Shown: in pieces, positions 41,696 through 51,018 of the stretch
How the letters are laid out: each line of letters opens with the position of its first letter
Numbering within the stretch: the stretch's first letter is position 1
DNA from: Streptomyces sp. Je 1-79
GTDB lineage: Bacteria > Actinomycetota > Actinomycetes > Streptomycetales > Streptomycetaceae
Assembly: GCF_025195125.1 (NCBI RefSeq)
Contig: NZ_JAMGSL010000001.1
Coordinates: 478,026 to 542,025, forward strand
Direction of reading: 5' to 3'
DNA length: 64,000 nucleotides
Notes under the pieces: generated by a model
What the model was told of the DNA's origin: nothing
Databases searched by the model: none
The model's input: the letters and a program-made list of their open reading frames with translations, nothing else
Translations under genes and position numbers: made by a program

Positions 41696-42013
41696 TCAGT
41701 CGTTGACGGCGGTCAGCAGGACGACCGCGTCCTCCACGGCGACGAGGCCGTGCCGCTCCTTGGGGATCATCTTCAGCTCTCCCGCCGTCAGCTCCTCGGA
41801 CCAGCCCGCGGCCGTCAGCCTCACCCGTCCCCGCAGCACGTGCAGACTCGCCGCCGGAGGGGCGTTGTGCTCGTCGAGCGACGTTTCGGCGAGCAGGGCG
41901 ATCACGCTCTGCCGGAGCACCCCGTCGTGCATCACCACCTGGGCGCTCCGGCCGTGCGGGGCGCTGCGCGCGGCCGCCAGATGCTCGTCGCTGAGGGCTG
42001 CGAGGTCACTCAT
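41696..42013 (-). CDS. Cupin-domain protein
   Basis: This 105-residue single-domain cupin has a metal-site-like pattern (LDEHNAPPAASLHVLRGRVRLT) and ends in AVEDAVVLLTAVND. The ATG at 42013 follows CAGGGAGAG. Small cupins of this kind are often metal-binding sensors or isomerases; no function can be assigned. It converges on the TPR gene. Confidence 0.83.
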   Translation of the reverse strand: MSDLAALSDEHLAAARSAPHGRSAQVVMHDGVLRQSVIALLAETSLDEHNAPPAASLHVLRGRVRLTAAGWSEELTAGELKMIPKERHGLVAVEDAVVLLTAVND

Positions 42014-42188
42014 CGTCTCTCCCTGCGGGGTACGCGCGTGTGAGTCCAGCCTCTCGCCTGACACGCGCGCCGCAACTCGGGACGGGTTCCGGCGGGCGGG
42101 AGGGCGCGGGAGCTCCGACCGGGCGGCGTTGTCAGTGGCGTGGTGCACGATGGGGACGTCTGATGATCATGCGGGGAAAGGGACACAG

Positions 42189-42530
42189 ATGGCGATCACG
42201 AACGAGCAGGTGGCGGGGTACGCCTTTCTCAAGGCGCTCTACGAGGACGGGTACTACCCGGACCACGTCGTCGACAAGGGACGGGCGATCCTGCTGCGGC
42301 TCTGCGAGCGGATCGAGGCGGAGGGACCGGCCGACCTGACGGCGCTCTACGCGCTCACGGAAGGGGCCACGGAGGAGTTCAACGCGCTGGAGGCGGACTT
42401 CGACGAGGCCGGCAGCGAGATCGAGACCGTCGCCCGTGAGGAGATCGCCGAGAACTTCTGGTTCGTCGCCACGGCCTACGGCTTCGCGGACGCCGACGTG
42501 GAGGAGCTGGTCGCCGCCCGCGAGTGGTGA
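42189..42530 (+). CDS. DUF5713-like protein
   Basis: This 113-residue acidic helical protein (YAFLKALYEDGYYPDHVVDKGRAILLRLCERIE ... EIAENFWFVATAYGFADADVEELVAAREW) matches what I recall as DUF5713. Function unknown. GGGGAAAGGG precedes the ATG. Confidence 0.78.
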   Translation: MAITNEQVAGYAFLKALYEDGYYPDHVVDKGRAILLRLCERIEAEGPADLTALYALTEGATEEFNALEADFDEAGSEIETVAREEIAENFWFVATAYGFADADVEELVAAREW

Positions 42531-42660
42531 CGGCGTCGACCGCGCTCTCTCCGTAGGAGCCGACGCTCGTCGTGGACGACGTTTTTGACCTGGCGCGGCT
42601 CCCCGTGCGGAACACGGCCCGGCCGTCCGCCGCGTGGGCCCGGTCGGTAGGTTCGGGCCC

Positions 42661-43464
42661 ATGACCGCTCAGCCTGGCGTAGTCCACCACTCGTCCTCGA
42701 CCTGGCAGCAGCCGGTCCCTCCTTCGGCCTCCGCCGAACGGGCCGCCCTGATCGAGGAGATCGCACGGGCGATCCTGGCCCGGGGCACCGGACGGCTCCT
42801 CGTCGGGATCGACGGCCTCACAGCGGCGGGCAAGACGAGCTTCGGACACGAGCTGGCCGAGTGGATCGCGGGCACGGGCCGGCCCGTTCTCCGGGCGACG
42901 CTCGACGACTTCAAGAACCCCTGGAAGGACCGGCATCTCTACGACCGGGAGTCCGGCGAGGGCTACTACCGCAACGCGTACGACTACGAGCGGGTCCGAA
43001 GCCTCCTCCTGGACCCCGCGCGGTCGCCCGAGGCCGACTCCTGCGCCCTGTGCGGCATCGATCCGCTCACCCAGCTCGACCATTCCGCGCGGCGGACCCC
43101 ACTCGCGCCGGACACCGTGCTCGTCGTGGACGGGGTCTTCGCCTTCCGGCCGGAGATCGACGGCTACTGGGACTACCGCGTCTGGCTCGACGTGGACGCC
43201 GAACTCTCCGTACGACGGGGAGCGGAGCGGGACCAGGGCTGGGCGGGATCGGACGCGGAAGCCGTCCACCGCGACCGCTACCTGGTGGCGGAGCGCATCT
43301 ACCTCGCCGAGGTCGATCCGCTGCCGAGCACGGACGTCCTCGTCGACAACACGGACTTCGCCCGTCCCCGCGTACTGGCCCCGAGGCGCCGCCCGCCCGT
43401 GGGTGATCGGGCGGAATCCGACGCGCACGGCGATCCGGACCGGGCCTTCCGGGACTTCGCGTGA
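42661..43464 (+). CDS. Uridine-kinase-like P-loop kinase
   Basis: This 267-residue P-loop protein has Walker A GIDGLTAAGKTS (about 49-60), the substrate segment RATLDDFKNPWKDRHLYDRESGEGYYRNAYD, and VLVVDGVFAFRPE. It belongs to the uridine-kinase/phosphoribulokinase group and likely phosphorylates a nucleoside or related alcohol. The C-terminal tail is disordered. A strong hairpin overlaps its stop codon. Confidence 0.87.
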   Translation: MTAQPGVVHHSSSTWQQPVPPSASAERAALIEEIARAILARGTGRLLVGIDGLTAAGKTSFGHELAEWIAGTGRPVLRATLDDFKNPWKDRHLYDRESGEGYYRNAYDYERVRSLLLDPARSPEADSCALCGIDPLTQLDHSARRTPLAPDTVLVVDGVFAFRPEIDGYWDYRVWLDVDAELSVRRGAERDQGWAGSDAEAVHRDRYLVAERIYLAEVDPLPSTDVLVDNTDFARPRVLAPRRRPPVGDRAESDAHGDPDRAFRDFA

Positions 43465-43508
43465 GAGCGCGACCCCTGGACCGGCCGATCCAGGGGGCGC
43501 GCTCTCAC
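43461..43508. terminator. Bidirectional terminator
   Basis: GTGAGAGCGCG pairs with CGCGCTCTCAC and CCCCTGGA with TCCAGGGG, forming a long near-perfect hairpin (43461-43508) that begins in the kinase stop codon and faces the convergent exporter gene. Confidence 0.88.
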
Positions 43509-43530
43509 GTCGACGATTCGAGTCGACGCG

Positions 43531-44115
43531 TCAGCCGACGAAGATCTCGGTGAGCGACCAGATCGCCAGGCCCGCCATGCACACACCGCCGATGCGCTGG
43601 ACCGTCTTGAGCGGGACACGCTTGGCGATGAACCGGCCCGCGACCAGGGCGAGCGCCGAGACGGACATCAGGGCGGCGGCCGAGCCGATCGCCGTGGACC
43701 ACGTCCCGTTGGTGGCGGCGAGGTTGGCCGTGGTGATCTGCGTCAGGTCGCCCCACTCACTGATGAAGACGGCCATGAAGGCGGTCGAGTAGACCGGCCA
43801 GAACCCGGTGACGGTCCTGCCGCCCGTGTCGTCCTCGTCGTCGTCGCCCCCGCCGCGCAGCAGCATGAAGGCGCCGAAGGCGAACAGCAGGGCCGAGATC
43901 AGTTTGACGAGCCAGTCGGGCAGCAGACCGATGAGGCTGCCGGCTCCCACGGCGATGGCGACATGCGCGACGAACGCCGTGGACGTGCCGAACCAGACGT
44001 ACAGCGGACGCATCCGCGTGCCCATGGCGAGGGACGCGAACATCGTCTTGTCGGGAAGCTCGGCGAGGAAGATCAGCCCGAAGGCGGTGAGGATCGCCAA
44101 GGGGTCGAGGTGCAT
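43531..44115 (-). CDS. TMEM165/GDT1-family manganese exporter
   Basis: This 194-residue membrane protein has six predicted helices and the two family motifs ELPDKT (about 19) and EWGDLTQ (about 122), which form the cation site. A charged loop (GGGDDDEDDTGG) lies between the halves. Bacterial members export Mn2+. The yybP-ykoY riboswitch in its leader supports that assignment and predicts induction by excess manganese. The ATG at 44115 precedes MHLDPLAILTAFGLIF; upstream codons belong to the leader. Confidence 0.93.
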   Translation of the reverse strand: MHLDPLAILTAFGLIFLAELPDKTMFASLAMGTRMRPLYVWFGTSTAFVAHVAIAVGAGSLIGLLPDWLVKLISALLFAFGAFMLLRGGGDDDEDDTGGRTVTGFWPVYSTAFMAVFISEWGDLTQITTANLAATNGTWSTAIGSAAALMSVSALALVAGRFIAKRVPLKTVQRIGGVCMAGLAIWSLTEIFVG

Positions 44116-44235
44116 ACCGGGGGCTCTCTGTTCGGTCCGGGCCCGGGATCCGCACGGCACCACGGCGGGCGACGGGAAGAACCACTCGGCCCGGCATGAC
44201 GGACCACACCCACGAGACGCGGACATGGCGAATGC

Positions 44236-44345
44236 CTGGCCGAAGGTCTCGCCCGTCCGCGCTCCGCGCGGACCCGGCCACCGGGAACCCGAGGGCTCCA
44301 GTGTGTCGACGACCGGTTCGCAGGGCTACTCCCCTTCGCTGTCGA
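44236..44345 (-). ncRNA. yybP-ykoY manganese riboswitch
   Basis: On the minus strand the leader holds GGGGAGUAGC (44334 down to 44325), then GUCGUCGACAC, several GC-rich hairpins, and GGGCGAGACCUUCGGCC (44254 down to about 44238). These two conserved loops form the Mn2+ site of yybP-ykoY riboswitches. The gene downstream encodes a TMEM165-type exporter, the classical association. The mode of control (terminator or ribosome-binding-site occlusion) is not clear by eye. Confidence 0.92.
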
Positions 44346-44444
44346 ACAGTGTAGCGGACACCCTGTCGATCCTTGATCGCCGGACGACGGCCCGACCGGA
44401 CACGGTGATCGCCGGGCGACGGCGCCAGACCGGGCACGATCCGT

Positions 44445-44482
44445 GTAGACACTGTCTACCCGTGCCTGGTAGAGAGTGTCTA
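44445..44482 (+). promoter_or_regulatory. TetR operator pair
   Basis: A perfect 7-1-7 palindrome GTAGACACTGTCTAC (44445-44459) is followed by a partial copy TAGAGAGTGTCTA (44470-44482) that runs into the tetR start codon. The centres are about 24 bp apart. This suggests autorepression of the tetR-MFS operon. Confidence 0.75.
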
Positions 44483-45084
44483 TGACCCAGGAGACCCAGG
44501 CCGGACTGCGCGGCCGACTGATCGATGCCGGTGTCGAGCTGGTGCACGCGGAGGGGGCCCAGGCGCTGTCCCTCCGGGAGATCGCCCGGCGAGCCGGGGT
44601 CTCCCACGGGGCGCCCCGCCGCTACTTCCCGACCCACCTCGACCTGTTGTCGGCCATCGCCCGCCAGGGCTTCGCCGAACTCGCGGAACGGATCGCGGCG
44701 GTGGTCGGGGAGGAGGCGGGGGACTGGGCGGGGGCACGTGCCCAGCTCGACGCACTGGCCCGCGTCCATCTCGACTTCGCGCTGAACCGGCGCGGCATGT
44801 ACGAGCTGATGTTCCGGCACGACCTGCTGGAGAGCGGCCGGCTCGGGCTGCGTGGAACGAGCCTGCCGCTCTTCGAGCTGCTGGTCCGGCTCGTCGGCCG
44901 CGCCCTTCCCGAGGCCGCCCCCGACCCGGCGTCCGTCGCGGCGGCGTTCTGGGCGAACCTGCACGGCATCGCCCAGCTCTGGGCCTGGGGCAGCCTCCAG
45001 CTCGCCGCGCGCACCGACGACCCGGAGCCGCTTCTCCGGGCCGCACTCGACGCCCACCTCGGACCCGTCGGGCGGACGCGGTGA
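44482..45084 (+). CDS. TetR-family regulator of the adjacent MFS transporter
   Basis: This 200-residue TetR regulator has an N-terminal HTH (LSLREIARRAGVSHGAPRRYFPTHLDLL, about 32-60) and a TetR_C-type ligand domain (FALNRRGMYELMFRHDLL). The stop overlaps the GTG start of the MFS gene by 4 nt, so regulator and pump are co-translated. The palindrome upstream is its likely operator. The inducing ligand is presumably a pump substrate. Confidence 0.92.
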   Translation: MTQETQAGLRGRLIDAGVELVHAEGAQALSLREIARRAGVSHGAPRRYFPTHLDLLSAIARQGFAELAERIAAVVGEEAGDWAGARAQLDALARVHLDFALNRRGMYELMFRHDLLESGRLGLRGTSLPLFELLVRLVGRALPEAAPDPASVAAAFWANLHGIAQLWAWGSLQLAARTDDPEPLLRAALDAHLGPVGRTR

Positions 45085-46523
45085 TACGTCAGCGGAGGGT
45101 CACCCTCGCCTGCAGCGTCGTGGGCGCCGCCGTCGTCGCGCTCGACGGCACCCTGCTCACGATCGCCCAGCCCACGCTCCAGCACGATCTGCGCGCGGAC
45201 TTCGGTCAGGTCCAGTGGACCAGCACCGGGTATCTCGTCGCGGTCGCGAGCCTCCTCGTCTTCGCGGGCCGGCTCGGAGACGCCTTCGGCCATCGGAGAC
45301 TCTTCGTCCTCGGCACGCTCGGCTTCGCCGTCACCTCGGCCGCGATCGCCCTCGCACCGGGGATCGGCTGGATGATCGCCCTGCGGGTCCTCCAGGGGGT
45401 GTTCGGGGCGCTCCTGCAACCGGCCACCCTGGGCATGCTCCGCGCGGCCTTCCCGCCCGACCGTCTGGCCATGCCGATCGCGCTGCGCATGAGCGCGATC
45501 GGTCTCGCGGCCGCCGCGGGGCCGCTCGTGGGCGGCGCGCTCGTCTCGGCCTTCGGCTGGCGCTCGGTGTTCGCCCTGACGGCGGTGCCGGCCCTGGCCA
45601 TCGGCCTCCTCGCGGCCGTCGCCGCTCCGGCGCGACCGAGGACGCCAGCCGCCACCACGGCCGGCGCACCGCGGGCGGGGAAGCGGGACGGGTCGGCGCT
45701 GGACCTGCCCGGGGCCGTCCTGCTCGCCGTGACGCTCGCCTGCCTGGTCCATGTGCTCGTCGCCGTGCCGGAATCGGGCTGGACGCCCGGGACCGGCCTC
45801 GCCCTCCTCGCCGCCGTCGCGGCGGGAGCCGCCTTCGCCCGGCACGAGGGCCGTACCGCCCGTCCCCTCCTGCCGCCGGCCCTCCTGCGCTCCCGGCCCG
45901 TCGTGGCGGGCCTCACCACCCTGCTGACCTCGTCGGCCGTCCTGTTCGGCGCGCTCTTCGTGGCGACGTACTTCCTCCAGGACGTCCGTGGACTCGCCCC
46001 CCTGTCGACCGGCCTGTGGGTGCTGCCCCTCGCCGTGATGATGGTGCTGGGCGCGCCCGCCGCCGCCCTGCTGCAACGCCGGTTCGGTCCCCGTCGTACG
46101 ACGGTCGGGGGCGGGGTCCTGCTCGCCGTCGGCGTGCTGCTGCTCTCGCGGCTCGACGATTCCGCGACGGCGTTGCCGACCGGCGTCTGCTTCGCACTGG
46201 TGGGCGCCGGGTTCGGCACGGTCATGGCGACGGCCACCGCCGTCGTCGTGCACGAGGCCTCCGTGGCCGACGCCGGAGTCGCCGGCGGACTCCAGCAGAC
46301 CGCGATGAACGTCGGTCCCGCGCTGGGCGTCGCCGCCGCGACCCTGCTGATGACGCTCGACCCGGGTGCGGGCTTCGTCGCCGGGATGGGGACCACCCTC
46401 CTGGCCCTGGCCTGCGTCGCGGCGCTCGGCGCCGCCGCCGCACTCGGTCTGCCCGGGCGGGGCGCACCCGCGCAAGCCCCGGAGGCGCCTGCATCCCCGG
46501 CCTCCCTTCGGGCGCGGCCCTGA
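45081..46523 (+). CDS. MFS drug-efflux transporter (DHA2 type)
   Basis: This 480-residue major-facilitator protein has 12-14 membrane helices. The N-terminal segment ALDGTLLTIAQPTLQHDL and motif A GRLGDAFGHRRLF are typical of drug:H+ antiporters of the EmrB/QacA-like DHA2 group. It probably exports a toxic compound or antibiotic. The GTG start overlaps the tetR stop (GTGA). Confidence 0.92.
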   Translation: MIRQRRVTLACSVVGAAVVALDGTLLTIAQPTLQHDLRADFGQVQWTSTGYLVAVASLLVFAGRLGDAFGHRRLFVLGTLGFAVTSAAIALAPGIGWMIALRVLQGVFGALLQPATLGMLRAAFPPDRLAMPIALRMSAIGLAAAAGPLVGGALVSAFGWRSVFALTAVPALAIGLLAAVAAPARPRTPAATTAGAPRAGKRDGSALDLPGAVLLAVTLACLVHVLVAVPESGWTPGTGLALLAAVAAGAAFARHEGRTARPLLPPALLRSRPVVAGLTTLLTSSAVLFGALFVATYFLQDVRGLAPLSTGLWVLPLAVMMVLGAPAAALLQRRFGPRRTTVGGGVLLAVGVLLLSRLDDSATALPTGVCFALVGAGFGTVMATATAVVVHEASVADAGVAGGLQQTAMNVGPALGVAAATLLMTLDPGAGFVAGMGTTLLALACVAALGAAAALGLPGRGAPAQAPEAPASPASLRARP

Positions 46524-46592
46524 ACCGGTCCGGACACGCCAGGGCGGTGCGGACGCCCAGGTCACGGCGCCCCCGCTGCGTACGATCACCAG

Positions 46593-47702
46593 ATGCCCTC
46601 CGGTGCTCACCGCGGCCGCCCCCGGGGACGGTCACGCACGCAGATCAACATCGGCCGGTTCCTGCCCTTCCTCGTCATGGTCCTGACGGTGCTCGCCGAC
46701 CGCCTCACCGATGAGGAGGAACGCTACGACCGGCTCCTGGCCGCCGCACCGGCCCTGGCAGCGGTGACCTGGAGCGTCCGGGGCACCGTCGTCATCGGCG
46801 TGATCGCCATGGTGCTGGGCGGGCTGCTCGGGGTGCACAGCGGTGACGCGTTCTTTCCCGACATCGCCGCCAACGAGCTGGCTCTCGCGGCGGTGACCGC
46901 GGCCTCCGCCTGGATCAGCCACGCCCGGCTCCGGTACGAGCGCGAGCTGCGCGAGGTGACGGCGGTCGCCGAGGTCGTCCAGCGCGTCGTGCTCCGTCCG
47001 CTCCCGCCCCGGCTCGGCCCCGTCGACCTCCATCTGCTGTACGTCGCGGCCGCGGCCAAGGCCCGGATCGGCGGCGACTTCTACGAGGCCGTGCGCGTCC
47101 CGGGAGGCGTACGCCTGATGCTCGGCGACGTCCAGGGCAAGGGCCTGGGAGCCGTGGAGACCGCGTCCGTCCTGCTCGGCTCGTTCCGTGCCGCCGCCGA
47201 CGAGGCGCCGGACCTGCCGGCCCTCGCCGACCGTCTGGAGGAGGGTCTGGGGCGCTACGGGGCCTGGGACCCCGACTCGGACGCCGCCGGGCGCTTCGCC
47301 ACCGTCGTCCTGGTCGAGATCCCCGACGACGAAGCCGTGGCGCGTCTCCTCAGCTGCGGGCATCCGGCGCCCTTCCTCCAGCACGGCACCCGCGTACGGC
47401 CCGTCCCCTTCGCCGATCCGTCCCTTCCGGTCAACCTGTCCGGCCTCCTCGCCGCCCACCATCACGTCGAGGTGGTCCCCTTCGTACCGGGGGACCGGCT
47501 GCTGCTCTACACCGACGGGGTGAGCGAGACCCGCGACCGGGACGGCACCTTCTACCCCCTGGAGGAGCGGATGAGCCGCTGGGTGGACGAGCCCGGCGAG
47601 CGGGTCCCCGCCCTGCTCCACCGCGAGCTGGACGCCTACGCCGACCACGGTGTCGACGACGATGTCGCCGCGATGCTCGTCGTACGCCGGCCCGAAGGCT
47701 AG
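46593..47702 (+). CDS. Membrane-anchored PP2C/SpoIIE-type phosphatase
   Basis: This 369-residue protein has three N-terminal hydrophobic segments (about 22-37, 58-82, 93-108), a short coiled linker (RYERELREVTAVAEVVQRVVL) and a C-terminal PP2C/SpoIIE catalytic domain: GGDFYEAV and LMLGDVQGKGLGA (metal Asp residues), SCGHPAPFL, LLLYTDGVSETRD and DDDVAAMLVVR. It should dephosphorylate Ser/Thr residues, often on anti-anti-sigma factors. Its stop overlaps the stop of the convergent methyltransferase. Confidence 0.92.
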   Translation: MPSGAHRGRPRGRSRTQINIGRFLPFLVMVLTVLADRLTDEEERYDRLLAAAPALAAVTWSVRGTVVIGVIAMVLGGLLGVHSGDAFFPDIAANELALAAVTAASAWISHARLRYERELREVTAVAEVVQRVVLRPLPPRLGPVDLHLLYVAAAAKARIGGDFYEAVRVPGGVRLMLGDVQGKGLGAVETASVLLGSFRAAADEAPDLPALADRLEEGLGRYGAWDPDSDAAGRFATVVLVEIPDDEAVARLLSCGHPAPFLQHGTRVRPVPFADPSLPVNLSGLLAAHHHVEVVPFVPGDRLLLYTDGVSETRDRDGTFYPLEERMSRWVDEPGERVPALLHRELDAYADHGVDDDVAAMLVVRRPEG

Positions 47703-48538
47703 AGCCGCTCCGGAGCCGACTCGTACAGCACCGTGTGGAACCGGCCGGCCGACTCCCGCCCGGTCGGGTCCTCACCCCGTGCCCGTACCGCCTCGACCGC
47801 GTACCGCTGCTCGCGCGCGTCGGTGAACAGCCGCTGCGGATAGGTCCGCGAGGGGTCGGCGACGGTCCGCAGGCCGTAGCCGGCGAGGCACTCGGCGACC
47901 GGCCCGTACGAGACCGTCCGCAGGACGAACGCACTGACCCGCAAAGGCCGCCCCGCCCATTCGAGGAGCGCCGCGAAGGTACGCCGGGTGAGGTAGCTGC
48001 CGCCGCCGGTCAGCGTGATCAGCCCGACGTCGGCCATCGCCGCCCGCAGCCGTGGACTCGGCGGCGCTCCCTCCTCCAGGTTCTCGGCGAACGCGTCGTC
48101 GAGGAGACCGACCTCACGCGCGTACCGCAGGGCGTTGCCCGCGACGTCGAGACCGATCACCGGGGCGGCGTCCGCGCGGCGCCTGGACGCGTAGAACTCC
48201 TTGTCCCGTACGGCGAGTTCGGCGGCGGTCAGCCCGTCCACCGCAGGGTCCGTGTAGCGCGCGTACAGCTCGGCGAGCGTGACCTCGTGGTTGAGCAGGG
48301 CCGCGTTGATCCCGTACGAGCAGCACAGGTCCAGCACCGCCCCGCCGTCGCGCGCGGCCGCCGCGCGCCGGAACGCGGCCTGTGCCTGCTGCGGAATCTC
48401 GTACTCCAGCGGTGCGAGGCGCCGGAAGTACGCCCGCGGGTCGGGCTGGTCGTAGATGTCCTCGAACCGCGCCTTGCCGGCCGTCGCGCTCCTGTCGCCC
48501 GTCCCGGCCCTGTCGGACTCTGCCCCGGACTCGTTCAT
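47699..48538 (-). CDS. SAM-dependent methyltransferase-like protein
   Basis: This 279-residue protein has motif I VLDLCCSYGINAALL (about 69), VIGLDVAGNALRYA (about 125) and MADVGLITLTGGGSYL, consistent with a class I methyltransferase fold. The N-terminus contains FEDIYDQPDPRAYFRRL. It is likely a small-molecule methyltransferase of unknown substrate. The ATG at 48538 is chosen because the preceding 55 codons are atypical. Confidence 0.8.
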   Translation of the reverse strand: MNESGAESDRAGTGDRSATAGKARFEDIYDQPDPRAYFRRLAPLEYEIPQQAQAAFRRAAAARDGGAVLDLCCSYGINAALLNHEVTLAELYARYTDPAVDGLTAAELAVRDKEFYASRRRADAAPVIGLDVAGNALRYAREVGLLDDAFAENLEEGAPPSPRLRAAMADVGLITLTGGGSYLTRRTFAALLEWAGRPLRVSAFVLRTVSYGPVAECLAGYGLRTVADPSRTYPQRLFTDAREQRYAVEAVRARGEDPTGRESAGRFHTVLYESAPERL

Positions 48539-48864
48539 GCGTCCCGCCTCCCTCGAAGCCCCCGGTGCGCATCGTGCGCGGAACGCGACCCGGCGCTCGC
48601 GTCCGCATCGGGGGCGCACGGCGCACCACCCGCACCGCCGCGCGGCCTCCGGGCGGGGCCCACCCCTCCAGGATGGTCCGGGTGTCGGCCACCCGCTCGG
48701 CATGCGGCGGCGGGCACGCGCCCGTGGCGCCGGGGCCCGCCCGTCCCAAACGTGGAGAACCGGGCAACGGGTGTCGTTCCTGACCGGGTTCGCTGCGCCG
48801 TGCGCTGCTCATGCGCTCTCTGAACAGGTGCACGGGCCGTTCCGGGCGGACTCCGGCCGGGGAC
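48539..48864. other. Intergenic region between cupin and methyltransferase genes
   Basis: This 326-bp region has no convincing gene, hairpin or operator. It should hold the methyltransferase promoter and the 3' end of the cupin transcript. Confidence 0.4.
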
Positions 48865-49278
48865 TCACACGTCGAGCACGTGCCCCGTCGTCACGTCCAC
48901 GTGGGCGGGGATCTCCTCATGACGGTCACCGACCGTGAGGGTGCCCGTCGGCTCGAAGAGCAGGATCGACGCTCCGGACGGGGCGTACGGACGGTGTTCC
49001 ACGCCCTTGGGGACGGTGAAGGCCGAGCCCCTGGGGAGGGCCACGGTGCGCTCCGTGCCCTCCTCGCGCAGCGAGATGCGCAGCTCGCCCTCGATCACCA
49101 GGAAGAACTCGTCGGTGTCGTCGTGGGCGTGCCACAGGTGCTCGCCCGCCACCTTCGCCACACGGACGTCGTAGTCGTTCACCCGCGTCACGATGCGCGG
49201 GCTCCACAGGTCCTCGAAGGAGGCGAGGGCGGTGGCAAGGGCGACGGGGGTGCTGTTCACAGCGGTGTTCCGGCTCAT
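48865..49278 (-). CDS. Cupin-domain protein
   Basis: This 137-residue cupin has metal-ligand motif HLWHAHDDTDEFFLVIEGEL (His-x-His...Glu) and the second motif GVEHRPYAP. This is the complete two-motif single cupin. It is divergent from, and shares a 52-bp promoter region with, a GlxA-type regulator that likely controls it. The substrate is unknown. The ATG at 49278 follows GAGG at 8 nt. Confidence 0.87.
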   Translation of the reverse strand: MSRNTAVNSTPVALATALASFEDLWSPRIVTRVNDYDVRVAKVAGEHLWHAHDDTDEFFLVIEGELRISLREEGTERTVALPRGSAFTVPKGVEHRPYAPSGASILLFEPTGTLTVGDRHEEIPAHVDVTTGHVLDV

Positions 49279-49315
49279 GGAGCCATCCTCGTCCCACCCC
49301 GTCACCCGGCGTGAG

Positions 49316-49329
49316 TGCTAGAAATAGCA
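49316..49329. promoter_or_regulatory. Dyad TGCTA-GAAA-TAGCA between divergent genes
   Basis: Perfect 5-bp arms around GAAA end one base before the GlxA-type start codon. The position in the shared 52-bp region suggests a regulator-binding site for both genes. Confidence 0.5.
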
Positions 49330-49330
49330 T

Positions 49331-50359
49331 ATGCCGCAAGGATCCTCGCACGCCGGAGCGCACCGCGTCGTCATCATCGTCGACGCCAACTCCAACCCCT
49401 TCGAACTGGGCTGCGCCACCGAGGTCTTCGGTCTGCGCCGCCCCGAGCTCGGGCGCGACCTGTACGACTTCCGGCTCTGCTCGCCCGAGCCCCGGACCCT
49501 CATGCGCGACGGCTTCTTCACCCTCACCGGAGTCACCGGGCTCGACGCGGCCGACCGCGCCGACACGCTCATCGTCCCCAACCGCCCCGACGTCGAGGTC
49601 CCGCGCCGCCCCGCCGTGCTCGACGCGATCCGCCGCGCCCACGCGCGCGGCACCCGACTGATCGGCTTCTGCAGCGGCGCCTTCACCCTCGCCGAGGCCG
49701 GCGTCCTCGCCGGGCGACGGGCCACCGCCCACTGGCAGTGGGCCGACTCCTTCCGCGCCCGCTTCCCCTCCGTACACCTGGAACCGGACGTCCTGTTCGT
49801 CGACGACGGCGACATCCTCACCGCGGCCGGCAGCGCCGCCGCACTCGACCTCGGTCTCCACGTCGTCCGCCGCGACCACGGCGCCGAGGTCGCCAACGCG
49901 GTCAGCCGCCGGCTCGTCTTCGCCGCCCACCGGGACGGCGGGCAACGGCAGTTCGTCGAGCGCCCGGTCCCCGAGACCCCCGACGAGTCCCTCGCCCCGC
50001 TCCTCGCCTGGGCCCAGGAGCGCCTCGGCTCCCCACTGACCGTCGCCGACCTCGCGGTCAGGGCGGCGGTCAGCCCGGCCACGCTGCACCGCCGGTTCCG
50101 CGCGCAGCTCGGCACCACGCCGCTCGCCTGGCTCACCGGAGAGCGTGTGACCCTGGCCTGCCGGCTGATCGAGCGCGGCGAATCCCGCTTCGACGTCGTC
50201 GCGCGCGCCAGCGGGCTGGGCACGGCCGCCAACCTCCGCGCCCACATGAACCGCGAGACCGGCCTCTCCCCGTCCGCGTACCGCCGGCGCTTCGGACCGA
50301 CGGCACCCCCAGGGCGCGAGGCGCCCCCGGCGACCGCACCGGTCGCGGCCGGTTCCTAG
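49331..50359 (+). CDS. GlxA-family AraC-type regulator
   Basis: This 342-residue protein has an N-terminal DJ-1/PfpI-like domain (about 12-185, with the nucleophile-elbow-type GFCSGAF) and two C-terminal AraC HTH motifs ([41 protein letters not shown]). GlxA-type proteins often regulate adjacent catabolic genes, here probably the divergent cupin. There is no leader between the dyad and the ATG. Its stop overlaps the convergent nucleosidase stop. Confidence 0.92.
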   Translation: MPQGSSHAGAHRVVIIVDANSNPFELGCATEVFGLRRPELGRDLYDFRLCSPEPRTLMRDGFFTLTGVTGLDAADRADTLIVPNRPDVEVPRRPAVLDAIRRAHARGTRLIGFCSGAFTLAEAGVLAGRRATAHWQWADSFRARFPSVHLEPDVLFVDDGDILTAAGSAAALDLGLHVVRRDHGAEVANAVSRRLVFAAHRDGGQRQFVERPVPETPDESLAPLLAWAQERLGSPLTVADLAVRAAVSPATLHRRFRAQLGTTPLAWLTGERVTLACRLIERGESRFDVVARASGLGTAANLRAHMNRETGLSPSAYRRRFGPTAPPGREAPPATAPVAAGS

Positions 50360-50940
50360 GAGCGGTACGGAGTGTTCTCCGCCGCCCACTGCGCGAGCGC
50401 CCGGGCGCACTCGGCGACCGACTCCCGCCAGGTCCTGGCCGCTCCGTCGCCCGCCTCGTCGCTCACGTGCTTGACGATCCGGATCGGTACCCCGGCAAGA
50501 GCGGCGGCGGTCGCGAGGGCGTAGCCCTCCATGTCGACCAGCGGCGCGCGGGCGGCGAGCCGGGCCCGGGCGGCCTCGTCCGAGATGAAGGCGTCGCCCG
50601 TGGCCAGGGTCACGTCGCCGCCGTCCGGCAGGGCCAGGGGAGCCCCGTACGTCTCGCCCGTCAGCGACGCGAGCAGCTCGCTGTCGAGATCGTGCTGGAT
50701 CACCGTGCCCACCACGAACGTCCCCGCCCACCCCGGGCGCAGCGCCCCGGCGGTCCCCAGGTTGACGACGCCCGACGGGCGCGGGCCCCGGCCCAGGACG
50801 GTCGCGAGCGAGGTCGCTGCGTTCACCTTGCCCATGCCCGTGAGCAGGACCGGCAGGTCCGTGTCGAGGAACTGGGCCTCTTCCTTCACGGCAAGGACGA
50901 GCAGGGGCCGGTCGGCGGTGATGTCTCCGATGAGTTCCAT
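50356..50940 (-). CDS. Nucleosidase (PNP/UDP phosphorylase-fold)
   Basis: This 194-residue protein of the PNP_UDP_1 fold resembles MTA/SAH nucleosidases. It has [33 protein letters not shown] and [28 protein letters not shown], where MEGYA corresponds to the ribose-binding MExxA motif. It likely hydrolyses a nucleoside N-glycosidic bond; the exact base is unknown. It diverges from a cold-shock gene. Confidence 0.87.
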   Translation of the reverse strand: MELIGDITADRPLLVLAVKEEAQFLDTDLPVLLTGMGKVNAATSLATVLGRGPRPSGVVNLGTAGALRPGWAGTFVVGTVIQHDLDSELLASLTGETYGAPLALPDGGDVTLATGDAFISDEAARARLAARAPLVDMEGYALATAAALAGVPIRIVKHVSDEAGDGAARTWRESVAECARALAQWAAENTPYRS

Positions 50941-51018
50941 GCGGACACGCTACCCGCCGGGACTTCTGGGCCGTGCCGAGAGAGGATGGAGGTGTTCGCC
51001 ATTGCCGAGGAGATCACC

